Of a stretch of 64,000 nucleotides of DNA, positions 23,008 through 34,094 are shown one piece after another (position 1 is the stretch's first letter; the number at the start of each line of letters is the position of its first letter). The DNA is from Conchocele bisecta (taxonomy: Eukaryota; Mollusca; Bivalvia; Lucinida; Thyasiridae). The stretch is from contig CM055279.1 of NCBI GenBank assembly GCA_029237695.1, positions 58,229,530 to 58,293,529 of the forward strand, in the 5' to 3' direction. A model generated the notes under the pieces. That model was not told the DNA's origin, searched no databases, and worked only from the letters and a program-made list of their open reading frames with translations. Position numbers and translations under genes: made by a program.

Positions 23008-23412
23008 AAAAAACATTGAAATTCAACATGCAATACGACCGATACCATTGGACAGATATTTGTCATTTTGGCCTGTCCCGTGGAAATGATAACGACGGAT
23101 AATTTGCAGCAAATTAATGGGGACTATTTTGGTAATTAGTAAGGCCCAGCTCAAGGAGGGTAGTGTTTCACTGGCTTAATGAAATGGCTGGTGTAAGATT
23201 TATAACAACACACAGCATAGGCGATTACTGAAGTGTCAGTTTCGTGGTAGAAATGTACGAGACAGCAACGGAGGCCGACAATGTAGGCCCGCCCCGTTGT
23301 GTTGCCATCTCAGTTACTGTATGCACCGTATGTCACCCCCTGGCCACCAACACCAGCAAGTCGGCTTAATTGGTGCAAATATATTCCTCACAAGCCACCA
23401 TTATCGTAAAAG
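23008..23412. repeat. Repeated segment, copy 3 of 3 (partial, no MITE)
   Basis: Starts with the same 'cattgaaattcaacatgcaa' right after a hairpin-plus-A-run, and follows copies 1 and 2 until about 23412, where similarity stops at 'ccctaaac'. Confidence 0.75.
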
Positions 23413-23469
23413 CCCTAAACACCAATATATTCTATAGATAATAATTCCCCCAGAACTTGGCGGTGCCGT

Positions 23470-23612
23470 TATGTAATGATATGTACGAGACAGCAACAGA
23501 GGCCGACGATGTAGGTCCACCCCGTCATGGTGCCACCTCGGTTACTGTACGCACCGTATGTCACCTCCTGGCCACCAACACCAGCAAGTCGGCTTAATTG
23601 GTGCAAACATAC
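23470..23612. repeat. Dispersed repeat with 'agcaagtcggcttaattgg' edge, extra copy
   Basis: Same family as 15240-15402: 'gtacgagacagcaacagagg', 'tcggttactgtacgcaccg' and the TTGGTG edge. Confidence 0.6.
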
Positions 23613-23660
23613 GAACCAAGTAACTCTGCATAGCATTTTTATAAGGTGACCGAAACGTGC

Positions 23661-24003
23661 CAGAGCTGCCAACCCCATGTCGGTCACATGAGGAACATGG
23701 AGAGAAAAAGGGGCTATTTTCAAGAACACCACATATGTTTTCCGGAACACAAATCAGTACTCACGTATATGCATAAAGTTTTTAGAGCCTCGTCTCGGCC
23801 ATCATGACAACCGAAAAATCACAATTACACTGCTTGCAAGACGCAAGTTCATCACCGCGCTTTGACAGGACCAAATGGGGCCATGTCTCGCTGTAATCAG
23901 TGATGAACATCTGTGTCATACTTTTTAATAGTGTCCGTACTTCCGTATTTCTAACGTATTTTCCGTAACAAATACGGAAAAATTGGAACAGTTGGCAGCT
24001 CTG
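23661..24003. mobile_element. hAT-like MITE with CAGAGCTGCCAAC ends
   Basis: The 13-bp sequence CAGAGCTGCCAAC at 23661 is repeated inverted, ending at 24003. The size is 343 bp with no ORF of note. CAG-type ends suggest hAT, but I could not find a convincing target duplication. Confidence 0.5.
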
Positions 24004-24142
24004 CAGTGCGACAGTGATGATATGGGCCGAACGGCAGCCTATATAAACCTAGATCAGGGGCTCACGGACACCCCCGGCCACCACAGGGACCGACCACCAA
24101 ATATGTTACAAAACAACATGGGACAGCTATCGAATGAAAATA

Positions 24143-24290
24143 TGTTTGTTGGTATTTAACGACCCATCAATAGCTAATGTCATTTAAGGCCGGGCCAACG
24201 GGTTCGATCGTGTATTCAACCTGCTGCATTGGGGGTAAAATCCCAAAATCAGAACAGAATATTTACATTGAAAAAAAAAAGAATACATAA
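24143..24290. repeat. SINE-like dispersed repeat, partial copy
   Basis: Shares 'tttgttggtatttaac', 'atttaaggccgggccaac' and 'aaaatcagaacagaatattt' with the first third of the other copies. Confidence 0.55.
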
Positions 24291-24360
24291 AGTTTCAAGC
24301 CAATACAACTTACGCTTGCACAGATGAATGGGTACCCGAAAACGTAAATGCAAATCTTAC

Positions 24361-25260
24361 GGACGGACGGACGGACGGACGGACGGACGGACGGACGTTC
24401 TTACTTTCAGGTAACTATGTGGCTTATCGCATGTTAAATATTAGCCACATAAAACCACTTTTAGCCACATAAAACCGATATTACTGGCTAATTGTACCAA
24501 CCTACCTAAGTCATAACCCGTGGGGCTAGCCACATAAGTACTGAATGTCGACACGGACGGACAGAGGACGGACGGACGGACGCTTACTTTCAGGTAACTA
24601 TGTGTTATCGCAGTTAATATTAGCCACATAAAACCACTTTAGCCACATAAAACGATATCTTAGGTGGCTAAGGTAACCAACCCTTCTAACAAGTCCATAA
24701 CCCGTGGGGGCAGCCACATAAGTACCTGAATGTCTGCCCGTACGGACGACGGGACGGACGGACGGAGCTTACTTAGGGTACTAATGGCTTATCACATGTT
24801 AAAATATTAGCCACAATAAAACGATTTTTAGCCACCATAAAACGATTTTTTAAGGTGCTAATTAATCAACCCACCTTTAACAAGTCCCTAACCCTGTGGG
24901 GCTAGCCCATAAGGTACCCTAATGTGCGGACGGACGGACGGACGTTCTTACATTCAGGTAACTATGTGTTCACATTAATTAATTAGACATAAAATGAAAT
25001 GCCACAAAAAACGGATACTTAGGTGCTAATGTAACCAACCCCTATCCTTTAACAAGTTCCATTGTGGGGCTAGCCACTAAGTACCTGATGTCTGCCCGGC
25101 GAAACGGACGGACGGACGGACGGACGTTCTTACAAATGGATACTTATGTGGCTTATCACATGTTAAATATTAGCCACATAAAAGGATTTTTAGCCACATA
25201 AAAGGATTTTTTAGGTGGCTAATTGTAACCAACCCTATCCTTTACTAAGTCCATAACCCT
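24361..25260. repeat. Degenerate tandem repeat with GACG microsatellite
   Basis: Five or so units of about 190-200 bp each carry a GACG run, 'ttcttactttcaggtaact', 'atattagccacataaaa' and 'taacccgtggggctagcc'. The middle units show many single-base losses relative to the first and last, which looks more like uncorrected sequencing error than old divergence. Confidence 0.6.
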
Positions 25261-25264
25261 GTGG

Positions 25265-25556
25265 GGTAACGGTCTGGGCACGAGGACATATCTGTATGGC
25301 GGGGGTATAATAGGCGTGGTACCGGTCTGGGCACGAGGACATATCTGTATGGCGTGGGTATAATAGGCGTGGTACCGGTCTGGGCCCGAGGACATATCGT
25401 ATGGCGTGGGTATAATAGGCGCGGTACCGGTCTGGGCACGAGGACATATCTGTATGGCGTGGGTATAATAGGCGTGGTACCGGTCTGGGCACGAGGACAT
25501 ATCTGTATGGCTGGGGTATAATAGGCGCGGTACCGGTCTCGGCACGAGGACATATC
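25265..25556. repeat. 53-bp minisatellite next to the MA3 exon donor
   Basis: About five units with 'ggtctgggcacgaggacata' and 'gtgggtataataggcg', at a 53-bp spacing (25271, 25324, 25377 and onward). It ends about 14 bp from the exon at 25570. Confidence 0.9.
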
Positions 25557-25569
25557 GGCGGTGACCTAC

Positions 25570-25774
25570 CTCGCGATGACTGGCGTCGTGCAGCACCTCG
25601 GCGACGAGCACCCCGGCCTTGTTACTCTCCTTCAGTGGCTCACACGCGGCCTTCAGGAAGCTCAGTGGCACACTGCTGTCCTGCACCATCGGCCCGATCA
25701 TCTCACCCAGGTAGAGCCAGATCTTGGGCACGTCAATCTCGTAGTCCTCCGCAAACTCCAGTACCTCTGTCAGG
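25570..25774 (-). CDS. EIF4G: eIF4G exon: second half of MA3 domain
   Basis: Sixty-eight codons preceded by one base that completes a split codon. Acceptor 'ctgtttcag' and donor GAG|GTAGGT. The peptide runs LTEVLEFAEDYEIDVPKIW, LYLGEMIGPMVQDSSVPL, SFLKAACEPLKESNKAG and LVAEVLHDASHRE, matching the vertebrate segment with 'LAEDMEIDIPHVWLYLAEL' and 'PLGKAASLLLEIL'. MA3 is a second eIF4A-binding HEAT domain. The first half of the domain (roughly 80 residues in relatives) should come from an upstream exon that is not visible. The phase here (needs two bases) is compatible with the exon at 33924. Confidence 0.95.
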
Positions 25775-28655
25775 CTGAAACAGGCACGCTCTTATTGATT
25801 ACTGATGATAAAAATCCCTCGTATTTATGTTTAAAGCCATTGAGCGGCGATTGAACTCTACATTCAGAGTGTAACTAAAACATATTTAATAAATGCATAC
25901 TGTAAACCAACTGATATTCGTGCGCGAGATAGCTTCGCGAGTGACTGAAAATCGCGACTGAAAATAGAGAACGTATATTTCCACATATCTTTTTCAATAT
26001 ATTTACCTTTCCCATATAGGTCTCATTTAGTGACACTAGTTAATCCTGCTGTTTTTATTGAACTATATTGATATGTGCCCCAAGTCGTGTATTCCAGTAT
26101 ATAAAATGTAATTCTCTAATTAAATCTATGAACAGTTTGTAAACTCGTACAAAATAAATTCGGCATGAATTTACAACACTATTACCTTTCATTGTCTAAC
26201 TCGACTCTGATTGGTCTAAAGTGACACGCCTGTGACAAGTCAGCTTGTTGTGTTGTCGATTTCAAAGAGATGTTGTGGTGTCAATTTGAAGCAAGTGTAA
26301 AGTCGATACCGATAATTCAAAGATAAAAAACACGCGATTGCAGACGTCATTCGAGCATACGTGCGACACGGCTTACCAAGCGGCTTGTGTTTTCTGAATC
26401 GGACCACTAACCAGACATATCACCGCTTATTGCATCAGCGGGAAGTCTACAAGACCAATTTGCGGAGTCTCGTCATGGTTTACAAATTATCAACAAAATA
26501 TCGATTAATACGTCAAATGACAACGCGAATCAGTACTAGGCTGTTTACATATCCAGGGTGAACATATCTCGCACACAACTATTTTTGATTTACTTACCTG
26601 GGGGTTTATAACTGACACAGCGAAGTCAGCCCAGTGTTATGTGTATACCGTTTCGTTAGCCGACAAACTCATCCACTATTTGGAGTTGGTTTCTGGACGA
26701 GTTTATCAAAGGACGAACTTGATTCAGCCGTTCTGTTTCCAGGTCAGAAATTGCAATGAAAACATATTATTTCCAAAATTGATAAGGGCTTTTCCAGAAT
26801 TTTTGGTATGGGGGGGGTTGGACGGCACCCGATTTAAATTTGGATGGGTGGTGGGGTGTTTCAACAAATGAATTTTGTGCATGGTGGGGTTTTCCAAAAA
26901 ATGAATTTTGTGCATGGTGGGGTTTTCCTTGAATTGTGTGCATCGTGGGTCTATCTTCCTAGGGTGAAATAAATCAAGGTGGCTATTTAGCAGGTGAAAT
27001 AAATAAAATAAATATGGGGGTCAGAATAAATAAATAAAAAAAGTAGTTTTCGTCATATTTGCTTTAAATCGTCCCCGGGTCCGAGTTGACATGGGCCGAC
27101 TTGACGCTATCTTTTTTTTCGGAATTACGGTGGTTTCGCTTTCGCTACCTGCGTGTTCGCTATCTGTACATTTCGCACCTCATACACTTTCGTGGGTACC
27201 GAAACCTCCTTAGGGAAAGGTGCGAAACCTCTAGGCAAGAAACTGCAGGGTAGCGAATCTTTCTTTTTGCGCAAGCGCACTATTGTCAAAGCAGCCATGT
27301 ACAAAAAGTGGACGTGCCACGAGGTGGCGAATTGCAGCGATTTGCGGCGAATCACTGTTACTACTTCAGGCCCGTAGCCGGGGGGGGGTCGGAACGGTCG
27401 CATGACCCCACCCCCCACCCCAGCCCAGCCTCAAGGTCCACTTTTTAGACCACCGATACCTCAGGCCCATTGGGCCTTCGAAACGACCCCCCCCCCCCCG
27501 CCGCCTCTTCAAACAGGTCTGGCTACAGGCCTGTACTTTGTACATCGACACAATGACTCGGCAAAATGCGACGAATCACGGTGTTACTACTTTGTAGGTT
27601 AGAAGACACCAAATGGTGCGAAACCGCCCAGGGTGTATGCAAAAGTAGTCCGGTATAAAAAAATAGTGCGGGTGTTTTGAGGTCACAGACACCGTTTGCT
27701 TGCAAATCTTGATCCATTACTACCCAGTTTCACTTGAGGAACATTTTGGGGTGCCTTCAACACCAGTTTTCAGCATATTTGTAGCATTTAAAAGAAAACA
27801 CTGACCCTGTTGGTCACTTGATGTAAACGGAGTTTCCGTGGCCAAAAAAATGTACACAATATTGGAGGATATGACAAGGTTGGATTTTTCTTTCTAGGAG
27901 TAAGTGAACCTAATTGTTTAGTTCATGCAGAACCAGTACAGACTGGCTGCAGGTCATATACAAGTGGGTCCCACAGCATCCATACGAATAGTGAAAGTAG
28001 GAGAGACTGGCCTTATTGGATGGCATTCGGTTAAATTATATAGTAAAAACTATTTGGTGGTGTCTAACCTATAAGGTGTGCCTAGGCCCTATGTGAGATA
28101 TGTTTGTTTGTAGAATTTGAAGTTGGAAGTTTATGTTTCTTGTAGCTATGTCTCTGGGAACATAATTTAAAGTTACTGCGACAAGAATAATCGAGCGACT
28201 CCGCGATGCAACATATTTGTTCTTTTTGTATCTCAGACGGACAGTTATCGGCTTCAAAATCTTCTAAAATCTTGATTTCTCAGCTTTATATTTGTGAAAT
28301 ATAATAAACCAGTGTATGCAAATTACCTGTAGGTGATTGGCTTGGAATGTGACAGAAATATACACCGAAACAGTGATTATAGTGTGTTTTTTCATTTTTT
28401 TTCATTGATATTGGCTTGCTGATGGACAATTAAGAAGTTATGGAAAGTGGCGCGACATCGCGACGCTGTTCCAAAATTTGCCAAAATTAGGCGTAAGTGT
28501 ATTGTTTTTCGCATATCGGTATAGTACCAAGACACTAGTACTCAGAAAACATTGTTTTTCCTTTCCTCCTGTGTTATAAAGCAAATTTCTTGACTGACCG
28601 TTCCAAGCCAGTACCCTTTTGTCTGTCGACCATTCCAGAGTGGCATACATGTTGG
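25775..28655 (-). other. eIF4G intron, left part before the assembly gap
   Basis: Mostly unique-looking AT-rich sequence. The only clear feature is a 'catggtggggttttcc'-type tandem stretch at 26814-26960, and homopolymer G or C runs near 27380 and 27490. I searched the minus strand for the missing start of MA3 and found nothing convincing. Confidence 0.6.
26814..26960. repeat. Tandem stretch of the CCCACCATGC family, inverted
   Basis: Units of about 43 bp with 'tgaattttgtgcatggtgg'. It is the reverse-complement style of the stretches at 11290 and 12690. Confidence 0.5.
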
Positions 28656-29155
28656 NNNNNNNNNNNNNNNNNNNNNNNNNNNNNNNNNNNNNNNNNNNNN
28701 NNNNNNNNNNNNNNNNNNNNNNNNNNNNNNNNNNNNNNNNNNNNNNNNNNNNNNNNNNNNNNNNNNNNNNNNNNNNNNNNNNNNNNNNNNNNNNNNNNNN
28801 NNNNNNNNNNNNNNNNNNNNNNNNNNNNNNNNNNNNNNNNNNNNNNNNNNNNNNNNNNNNNNNNNNNNNNNNNNNNNNNNNNNNNNNNNNNNNNNNNNNN
28901 NNNNNNNNNNNNNNNNNNNNNNNNNNNNNNNNNNNNNNNNNNNNNNNNNNNNNNNNNNNNNNNNNNNNNNNNNNNNNNNNNNNNNNNNNNNNNNNNNNNN
29001 NNNNNNNNNNNNNNNNNNNNNNNNNNNNNNNNNNNNNNNNNNNNNNNNNNNNNNNNNNNNNNNNNNNNNNNNNNNNNNNNNNNNNNNNNNNNNNNNNNNN
29101 NNNNNNNNNNNNNNNNNNNNNNNNNNNNNNNNNNNNNNNNNNNNNNNNNNNNNNN
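28656..29155. other. Assembly gap of 500 N
   Basis: Exactly 500 N, which is a common placeholder length, so the true gap size is unknown. It lies in the intron that should hold the missing first half of the MA3 domain. Confidence 0.95.
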
Positions 29156-30530
29156 GTTAAAAATCTTGAATAAATGGACTTTTTGGTGGCCATCATGGAT
29201 GACATAATCATCCGATTCCGACAAATATTGCACCAGAGTGATCGCCTCATTGATACCTTCAATTTGATATATGACATGACCATATTCAGTCAAAAATAAA
29301 ATTTGACCCCAATTTGACCCCACGGGCCACGCCCATTTTTGACCCCGGGATCACCATTTTAACAACTTTCAAAGAGCAATGAACATCGAGCATTCCTACC
29401 AAGTTTCGTCGAAATCCGGCTAGCGGTTCATGAGAAGAAGATTGTTTAAGAATTTATGCTATTTTTAGATGGCGGCCATGTTGGATTAGCGATGACCTCC
29501 ATTTTAACAAATCTGAAAAGGCTTCACCCATGGACCATAACTTTTAAGTTTGGCTACCATGGGCCAAGCGGTTCATGTGAAGAAGAATTTTGAAATCTCT
29601 AATAAAAGAACGACCTTTTGACATTTCTGCGGCCATCTTGGATGAAATAACAATCCGATTTGGACAACAAATGTACCAGAGTGATCGCCTCATTGATACC
29701 TTCGATTTGATATATAACATTACCATATTCGGTCAAAAATAAAATTTGACCCTACGGGCCACGCCCATTTTTGACCCCGGGGGTCACCATTTTAACAACT
29801 TTGAAAGAGCAATGTACATCGATCATTCCTACCAAGTTTCGTCGAAATCCGGCAAGCGGTTCATGAGAAGAAGATTTTTTAAGAATTTATGCTATTTTTA
29901 GACGGCGGCCATCTTGGATTAGCGATGACCTCTATTTTAACAAATCTGAAAAGGCTTCACCCATGGACCATAACTTTTAAGTTTGGCTACCATGGGCCAA
30001 GCGGTTCATGTGAAGAAGAATTTTTGAAATCTCTAATAAAAGAACGACATTTTGACCTTTCGGCGGCCATCTTGGATGACATAACAATCCGATTTCGACA
30101 GAAAATACACCAGAGTGATCGCCTCATTGATACCTTCAATTTGATATATGACATGACCATGTTCAGTCAAAAATAAAATTTGACCCCAATTTGACCACAT
30201 GGGCCACACCCATTTTTGACCCCAGGGTCACCATTTTAACAACTTTGAAAGAGCAATGTACATCGATCATTCCTACCAAGTTTTGTCGAAATCCGGTTGG
30301 CGGTTCTTGAGAAGAAGATTTTTTAAGAATTTGTGCTATTTTTAGACGGCGGCCATCTTGGATTACGTAATGACGTCATTTTAACAATTTTGTAATCCCC
30401 CTACCTAAGGACCATGACCATGAAGTTTGGTGACCATAGGCCCAATGGTTACCGAGGAGAAGACGGACGACGACGACGACGGACACATTGCGGTAACAAT
30501 AGCTCACATGAGCTTCGCTCAGGTGAGCTA
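29156..30530. mobile_element. Hairpin-capped dispersed element, copy 3 (5' end in gap)
   Basis: Same units as 16321-19115 ('ggccatcttggatgacat', 'cttcacccatggaccataac', 'tcggtcaaaaataaaattt'), two and a half of them, with the 31-nt 3' hairpin at 30500-30530 and AAAA. The gap cuts its beginning. Confidence 0.7.
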
Positions 30531-30759
30531 AAAAGCTACAAGTTTCAGGTGACGGACAGAAGACGCGGACAAGGGTAACTCTAAATAACTATCGTGGTGG
30601 GGCATAAAAAGCCAATGCTCTGTGTGAAGTCTTATGCACCCGTCGGTGCTCCGATCCCATTAGATACTGGCCCTCTACCCTCTATGTAGATTTGTCTCCA
30701 AAAAAAGGAGATCTAGCAGAATCATGAAATAAAGGAGATTCTTTGAAATAAAGGAGACG

Positions 30760-31082
30760 TGGACACTGACATGGGTACTGAACGAGACACATCGTCTCAT
30801 CATGACAAACATTTGTGGCAAATTATTTGAAAATTGATTTTAGAAGACACGGAATGGAAATTAAATTTGACCTTTGACCTCTACATAACCGTTACCTTGG
30901 ACATAGACACGTGGTTGTCTCATCATGGCAAACATTTGTGGCAAATTGTTTGAAAATCCTTTCATCGGTTTAGAAGATACAGAGCAGAAACAAAATTTGA
31001 CCGTTGACCTCTTAAGTAACCTTGGCCGTAGACACGAGAATGTTGAATGCCGAAACATTGTCTCATCATGGTAAATATTTAG
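30760..31082. repeat. Diverged 'catcatgg..aaacatttgtggcaaatt' tandem units
   Basis: Two to three units of about 130-150 bp with 'ctcatcatg', 'caaacatttgtggcaaatt' and 'tagaagatac', distantly related to the 159-bp core at 4373. The array is interrupted at 31083 by an inserted element and resumes at 33524, followed by a GACCGACTGAG stretch and a hairpin-like 'actcccccacg' ending near 33650. Confidence 0.55.
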
Positions 31083-33517
31083 CAGTCTTCGAATTTAGCC
31101 GCTGGTCCGATGCCCGAGGCCAGTAAAATTTCCATCGGGCCAGTAAAATTCAGAAGCTGGCAGGCCCGGCGGACCAGTAGATATTTTCAGCATAATTGAG
31201 AATATGCGAAACCCAAATTCGTCTTGTTTATTATTTTCTATCAGGAAGCATCGTAAACTGGTCCCCAGTAGCACGTTCCTCATATTCAACATGTTCTTGT
31301 GCAACGTGTGGAGCATACGACCGGCAATCAGTATTATCATCGTCACAGCCACAAATAAGAAAAGCACTGCACACATTACCAGTCAATTCAGACTCCCAAA
31401 ATCGAACATTGTCCGGTCATTAACCTGATCAGCTGGCAATTGCCAGGTAACGGTTCCATTTACCTCTTTATAGTTGTGGCTAGTTGATATTATCGCAATT
31501 TACTTGACAGAAATACAATTATCTTGCTTACCTAACAGTTAATAATTGTTTGTGTATGCTGGTACACCAGAATTATGGTAAAACATTACCATTTTAAAAC
31601 TTGATTAACTATTTATTTTGTGTGTTCAATTGATGTAATAGCCGATTTATGACATCGCATCGAAGAGCCTGTGTGTATTAAATGTTTCAAACACGACTTT
31701 TCCATTACAAAAATCGATAAATATAGTCAAACCTGTCTTAAGCAGCCACCCAAGGGAAGTGACAAAACTGGCTGCTTAACAGAGGTGACCTCTTAATAGA
31801 GGGTTGTGTTTTCAGGTACATTTCAGGTAAATTTTGAAAATTGAAATGAAGATAAAGATAACATAGACATGTATGTTGACTTGATAATACAAATGTAATT
31901 AATAATATTAATGATAAATGATTAATTTAGAGTACCATATTGATTAAATATGTATGTTTTAATGCAATATAAATGTGTATCTTTATATTTATTAAATATT
32001 TTCAAAATTGAACCTGAACATGTAATGAGTGGATTATATCATTTAATGAAATAAAAAATCTGTCAACAAATAAAAACACCAATGTTCACGTTTGTGTTGT
32101 TATTTTACAGCCTACTGCAACTGTTGATCTGCAAGATTCATATTGTAGACAATTTATTGTACTAGATAATAGGGCATAATGTGGTATAATCGGAAATGGT
32201 GTGGGATAAGTTGTGCGATTTTTTTTATTTTATTTTTTTTTGTCGGGTATTGGTCAAATCGAATTTGGATTCATTTCCAATTGTGTATGTAAATAATGCA
32301 TAGGCGATGTCAGCAAAAGCAGTCAATAAGTGCGACATTCGGCTCATATTCGACATATGAGGCCATTTGCTTAAATTATATTTGAGCCGGTTACACTCGG
32401 TCCTGGGCAATACACACCAATTATATCAGCTATTCGATATCGTGTTTTGTCAATTTGGTAACTGGCAATGGGCTGTTCCTTTTTACAACATTTGTGTCGG
32501 TAACCTATAGAAATTATTAATCGACGGACAAGGGTGCAAGAACCCGGATGCGATAGGCTGTTCTTTCAATAATGCGCCGACAATTCGGGCAACACAATTT
32601 GCACCTGTGAAACACCCTCTCAATATCGCATACGCGGCGACGTGTTAGGTGTTTTAATAACCCGCATTGACTGCCGACATCATTGTTAATTCGCGCTTCG
32701 GTAACGACCGCCGCAGGGTACATTGAAATCGAGATTAGAGGTGACCGTTTAATGAAATTGGATCACTAGTTTGGGACGATAATTAATGACCGCTGGCCGC
32801 GTTAGACGAGTGACCGTTGAATGAAAGCGTTTTATATAGCAAAAATGCGCGGGAGGAATTTGAAGTGGCCGCTTAACGGCGGTGACCGCTGATTAAAGGT
32901 GACAGCCCGAGCAGGTTCGACTGTAGTACATTGACCATAAAAGATATATCTTCTATGTTTACACGAATTGTCTTCGCTTCAGATAAACTGCAGAAAGCAC
33001 AAAACTTAGCCAAGCTATGAAGGTGAGATGTAACCTAATTTCGTCTGCACCCAATAGCCGACAGATTTTCAGTTCTGAAAGTGGGGGGGGGGGGGGGGGG
33101 GGGGGGTGGGGGGGGGGGGGGAGGGAGGGCACTAATCGTACAGGTTCCTTCGGGCCGACAATTACGTCTGGACCGATTGGCATTCTAAAATTTTAGAAGC
33201 CCTGGTAGGTATTGAGTCAGAGTGACAGTGATGAGAGCGATGACCAAGACAGAGATGACGAGATGGAGATGTCGGAAGATCTAGTTTATAAAACATCGAT
33301 ATCTTCAGACCAATCATTAAAACAACATTATATTGACTTGTTTTTATTCTTATTATACAACTACTATACAAGCATATATATATATATACTTTTATGATAT
33401 TATATTTATACATAGTACCGCATCATTTTTCGGGCCAGTACAATTTTGTTCGGGCCAGTAACTTTGGGAAGTTGACTGGCCCGGAGGGCCAGTGGTTTGA
33501 AAAGTTTTTCGTGAAGA
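31083..33517. mobile_element. DNA transposon with CAGTCTTC ends and 6-bp target duplication
   Basis: Left end CAGTCTTCGAA, right end near GTGAAGA, flanked by ATTTAG (31077-31082) and CTTTAG (33518-33523). Joining the flanks restores 'aaatatttagtggcaaa', which matches the intact array unit at about 30935 ('aaacatttgtggcaaat'). Both subterminal regions carry several 'gggccagtaaaatt'-type motifs. It contains a 1.2-kb pogo-like element (31724-32923) and a poly-G stretch near 33082-33121. The exact right end is uncertain by 1-3 bp. No transposase ORF is visible; an acidic 61-residue ORF at 33212-33397 (plus strand) is the only coding-like trace. Confidence 0.6.
31724..32923. mobile_element. pogo-like element with TA duplication, nested
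   Basis: Ends TAGTCAAACCTGTCTTAAGC (left, first base changed from C) and CAGTCGAACCTGCTC (right, inverted), flanked by TA. Subterminal sequences repeat the motif 'gcttaacagaggtgacc' and 'gtggccgcttaac'. Same group as 50477-51950. Non-autonomous, about 1.2 kb. Confidence 0.7.
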
Positions 33518-33523
33518 CTTTAG

Positions 33524-33923
33524 TGGCAAAACTTTTGAAGATCCATTTATCAGTTTATAACACATAGAGCAGAAACAACATTTTCAACAGACCGACCGAC
33601 TGAGCCGACTCCTATATACTCCCCCACGCCCCCATGAACTTCGTTTGTGGAGGTACAATGAAGCAAAAAAAAGATATCAACATTAGCTGTGAATAATCGG
33701 TTTCCATAGTTCTTCACGCTCGATATGGAGTGCTGAATTTAAATGCATTATTAAAGGAAAATACGGGCAATACGTAGTGAACAGGTAGTGTCTTGTGTGT
33801 GAAATGACTACTGTGCAACAGTGACAATGGGGCACCCGATTGTACTGTGTTACTTCGAGAGCGACAGCAACTGCGAGAGTGGGGAGCCAAGATTGTGAGA
33901 GTGGGGGCACCCCCGAGTGTTAC
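33524..33923 (-). other. Intron end next to the linker exon
   Basis: 33524-33655 continues the interrupted tandem array. 33656-33923 is unique-looking with no supported feature. Confidence 0.6.
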
Positions 33924-34094
33924 CCGTACTTGGCGGCGGCGATGGCCTCCTTCCTCTCCTGCTCCTGAGACAGTCGGCCTGTTAACAGCGGCGGCTGGCG
34001 ACCAAACCCGCCCCGCCCACGACCCTCTCCGCGTGATGGACTCACCGCACCGAACCGTCTCGTCTCATCGTCAGGCTTACTGAGCGCAGAAAAC
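33924..34094 (-). CDS. EIF4G: eIF4G exon: linker between MIF4G and MA3, second part
   Basis: The exon starts after 'gctggcag' and completes an AG|G arginine codon, giving R-FSALSKPDDETRRFGAV, an Arg/Gly stretch (GEGRGRGGFGRQ) and LSQEQERKEAIAAAKYG. The RFSAL motif after the Ser/Gly-rich linker is a clear eIF4G1/3 signature. The donor is either TACGG|GTAACA (end 33924) or AA|GTACGG (end 33930); both leave two bases over, so frame does not decide. Acceptor-like copies of its 3' splice site fill the adjacent 50-bp array. In relatives a short charged helix follows and then MA3 begins, which is what is missing here. Confidence 0.88.

Larger units (their letters stand above)
14884..25569 (-). other. 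eIF4G intron within MA3 (10.7 kb), almost entirely repeats
   Basis: Contents in order: dispersed repeat 15240-15402, SINE-like 15460-15855, tandem-core element 15856-16318, hairpin element 16321-19115 with a pogo-like insertion, the triplicated segment cluster 19116-23412, a hAT-like MITE 23661-24003, a partial SINE-like copy 24143-24290, a degenerate GACG/tandem stretch 24361-25260 and a 53-bp minisatellite 25265-25556. 14884-15239 and 24004-24142 show nothing clear. Confidence 0.85.

Noticed and set aside
28438..29323. Long ORFs across 28438-29323
   Set aside because: They are open only because they run through the 500 N of the assembly gap.
31095..31376. 93-codon minus-strand ORF with a hydrophobic start (MCAVLFLFVAVTMIILIAG)
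   Set aside because: It lies inside the CAGTCTTC-ended transposon, overlaps its subterminal repeats and resembles no family I know. Chance is more likely.
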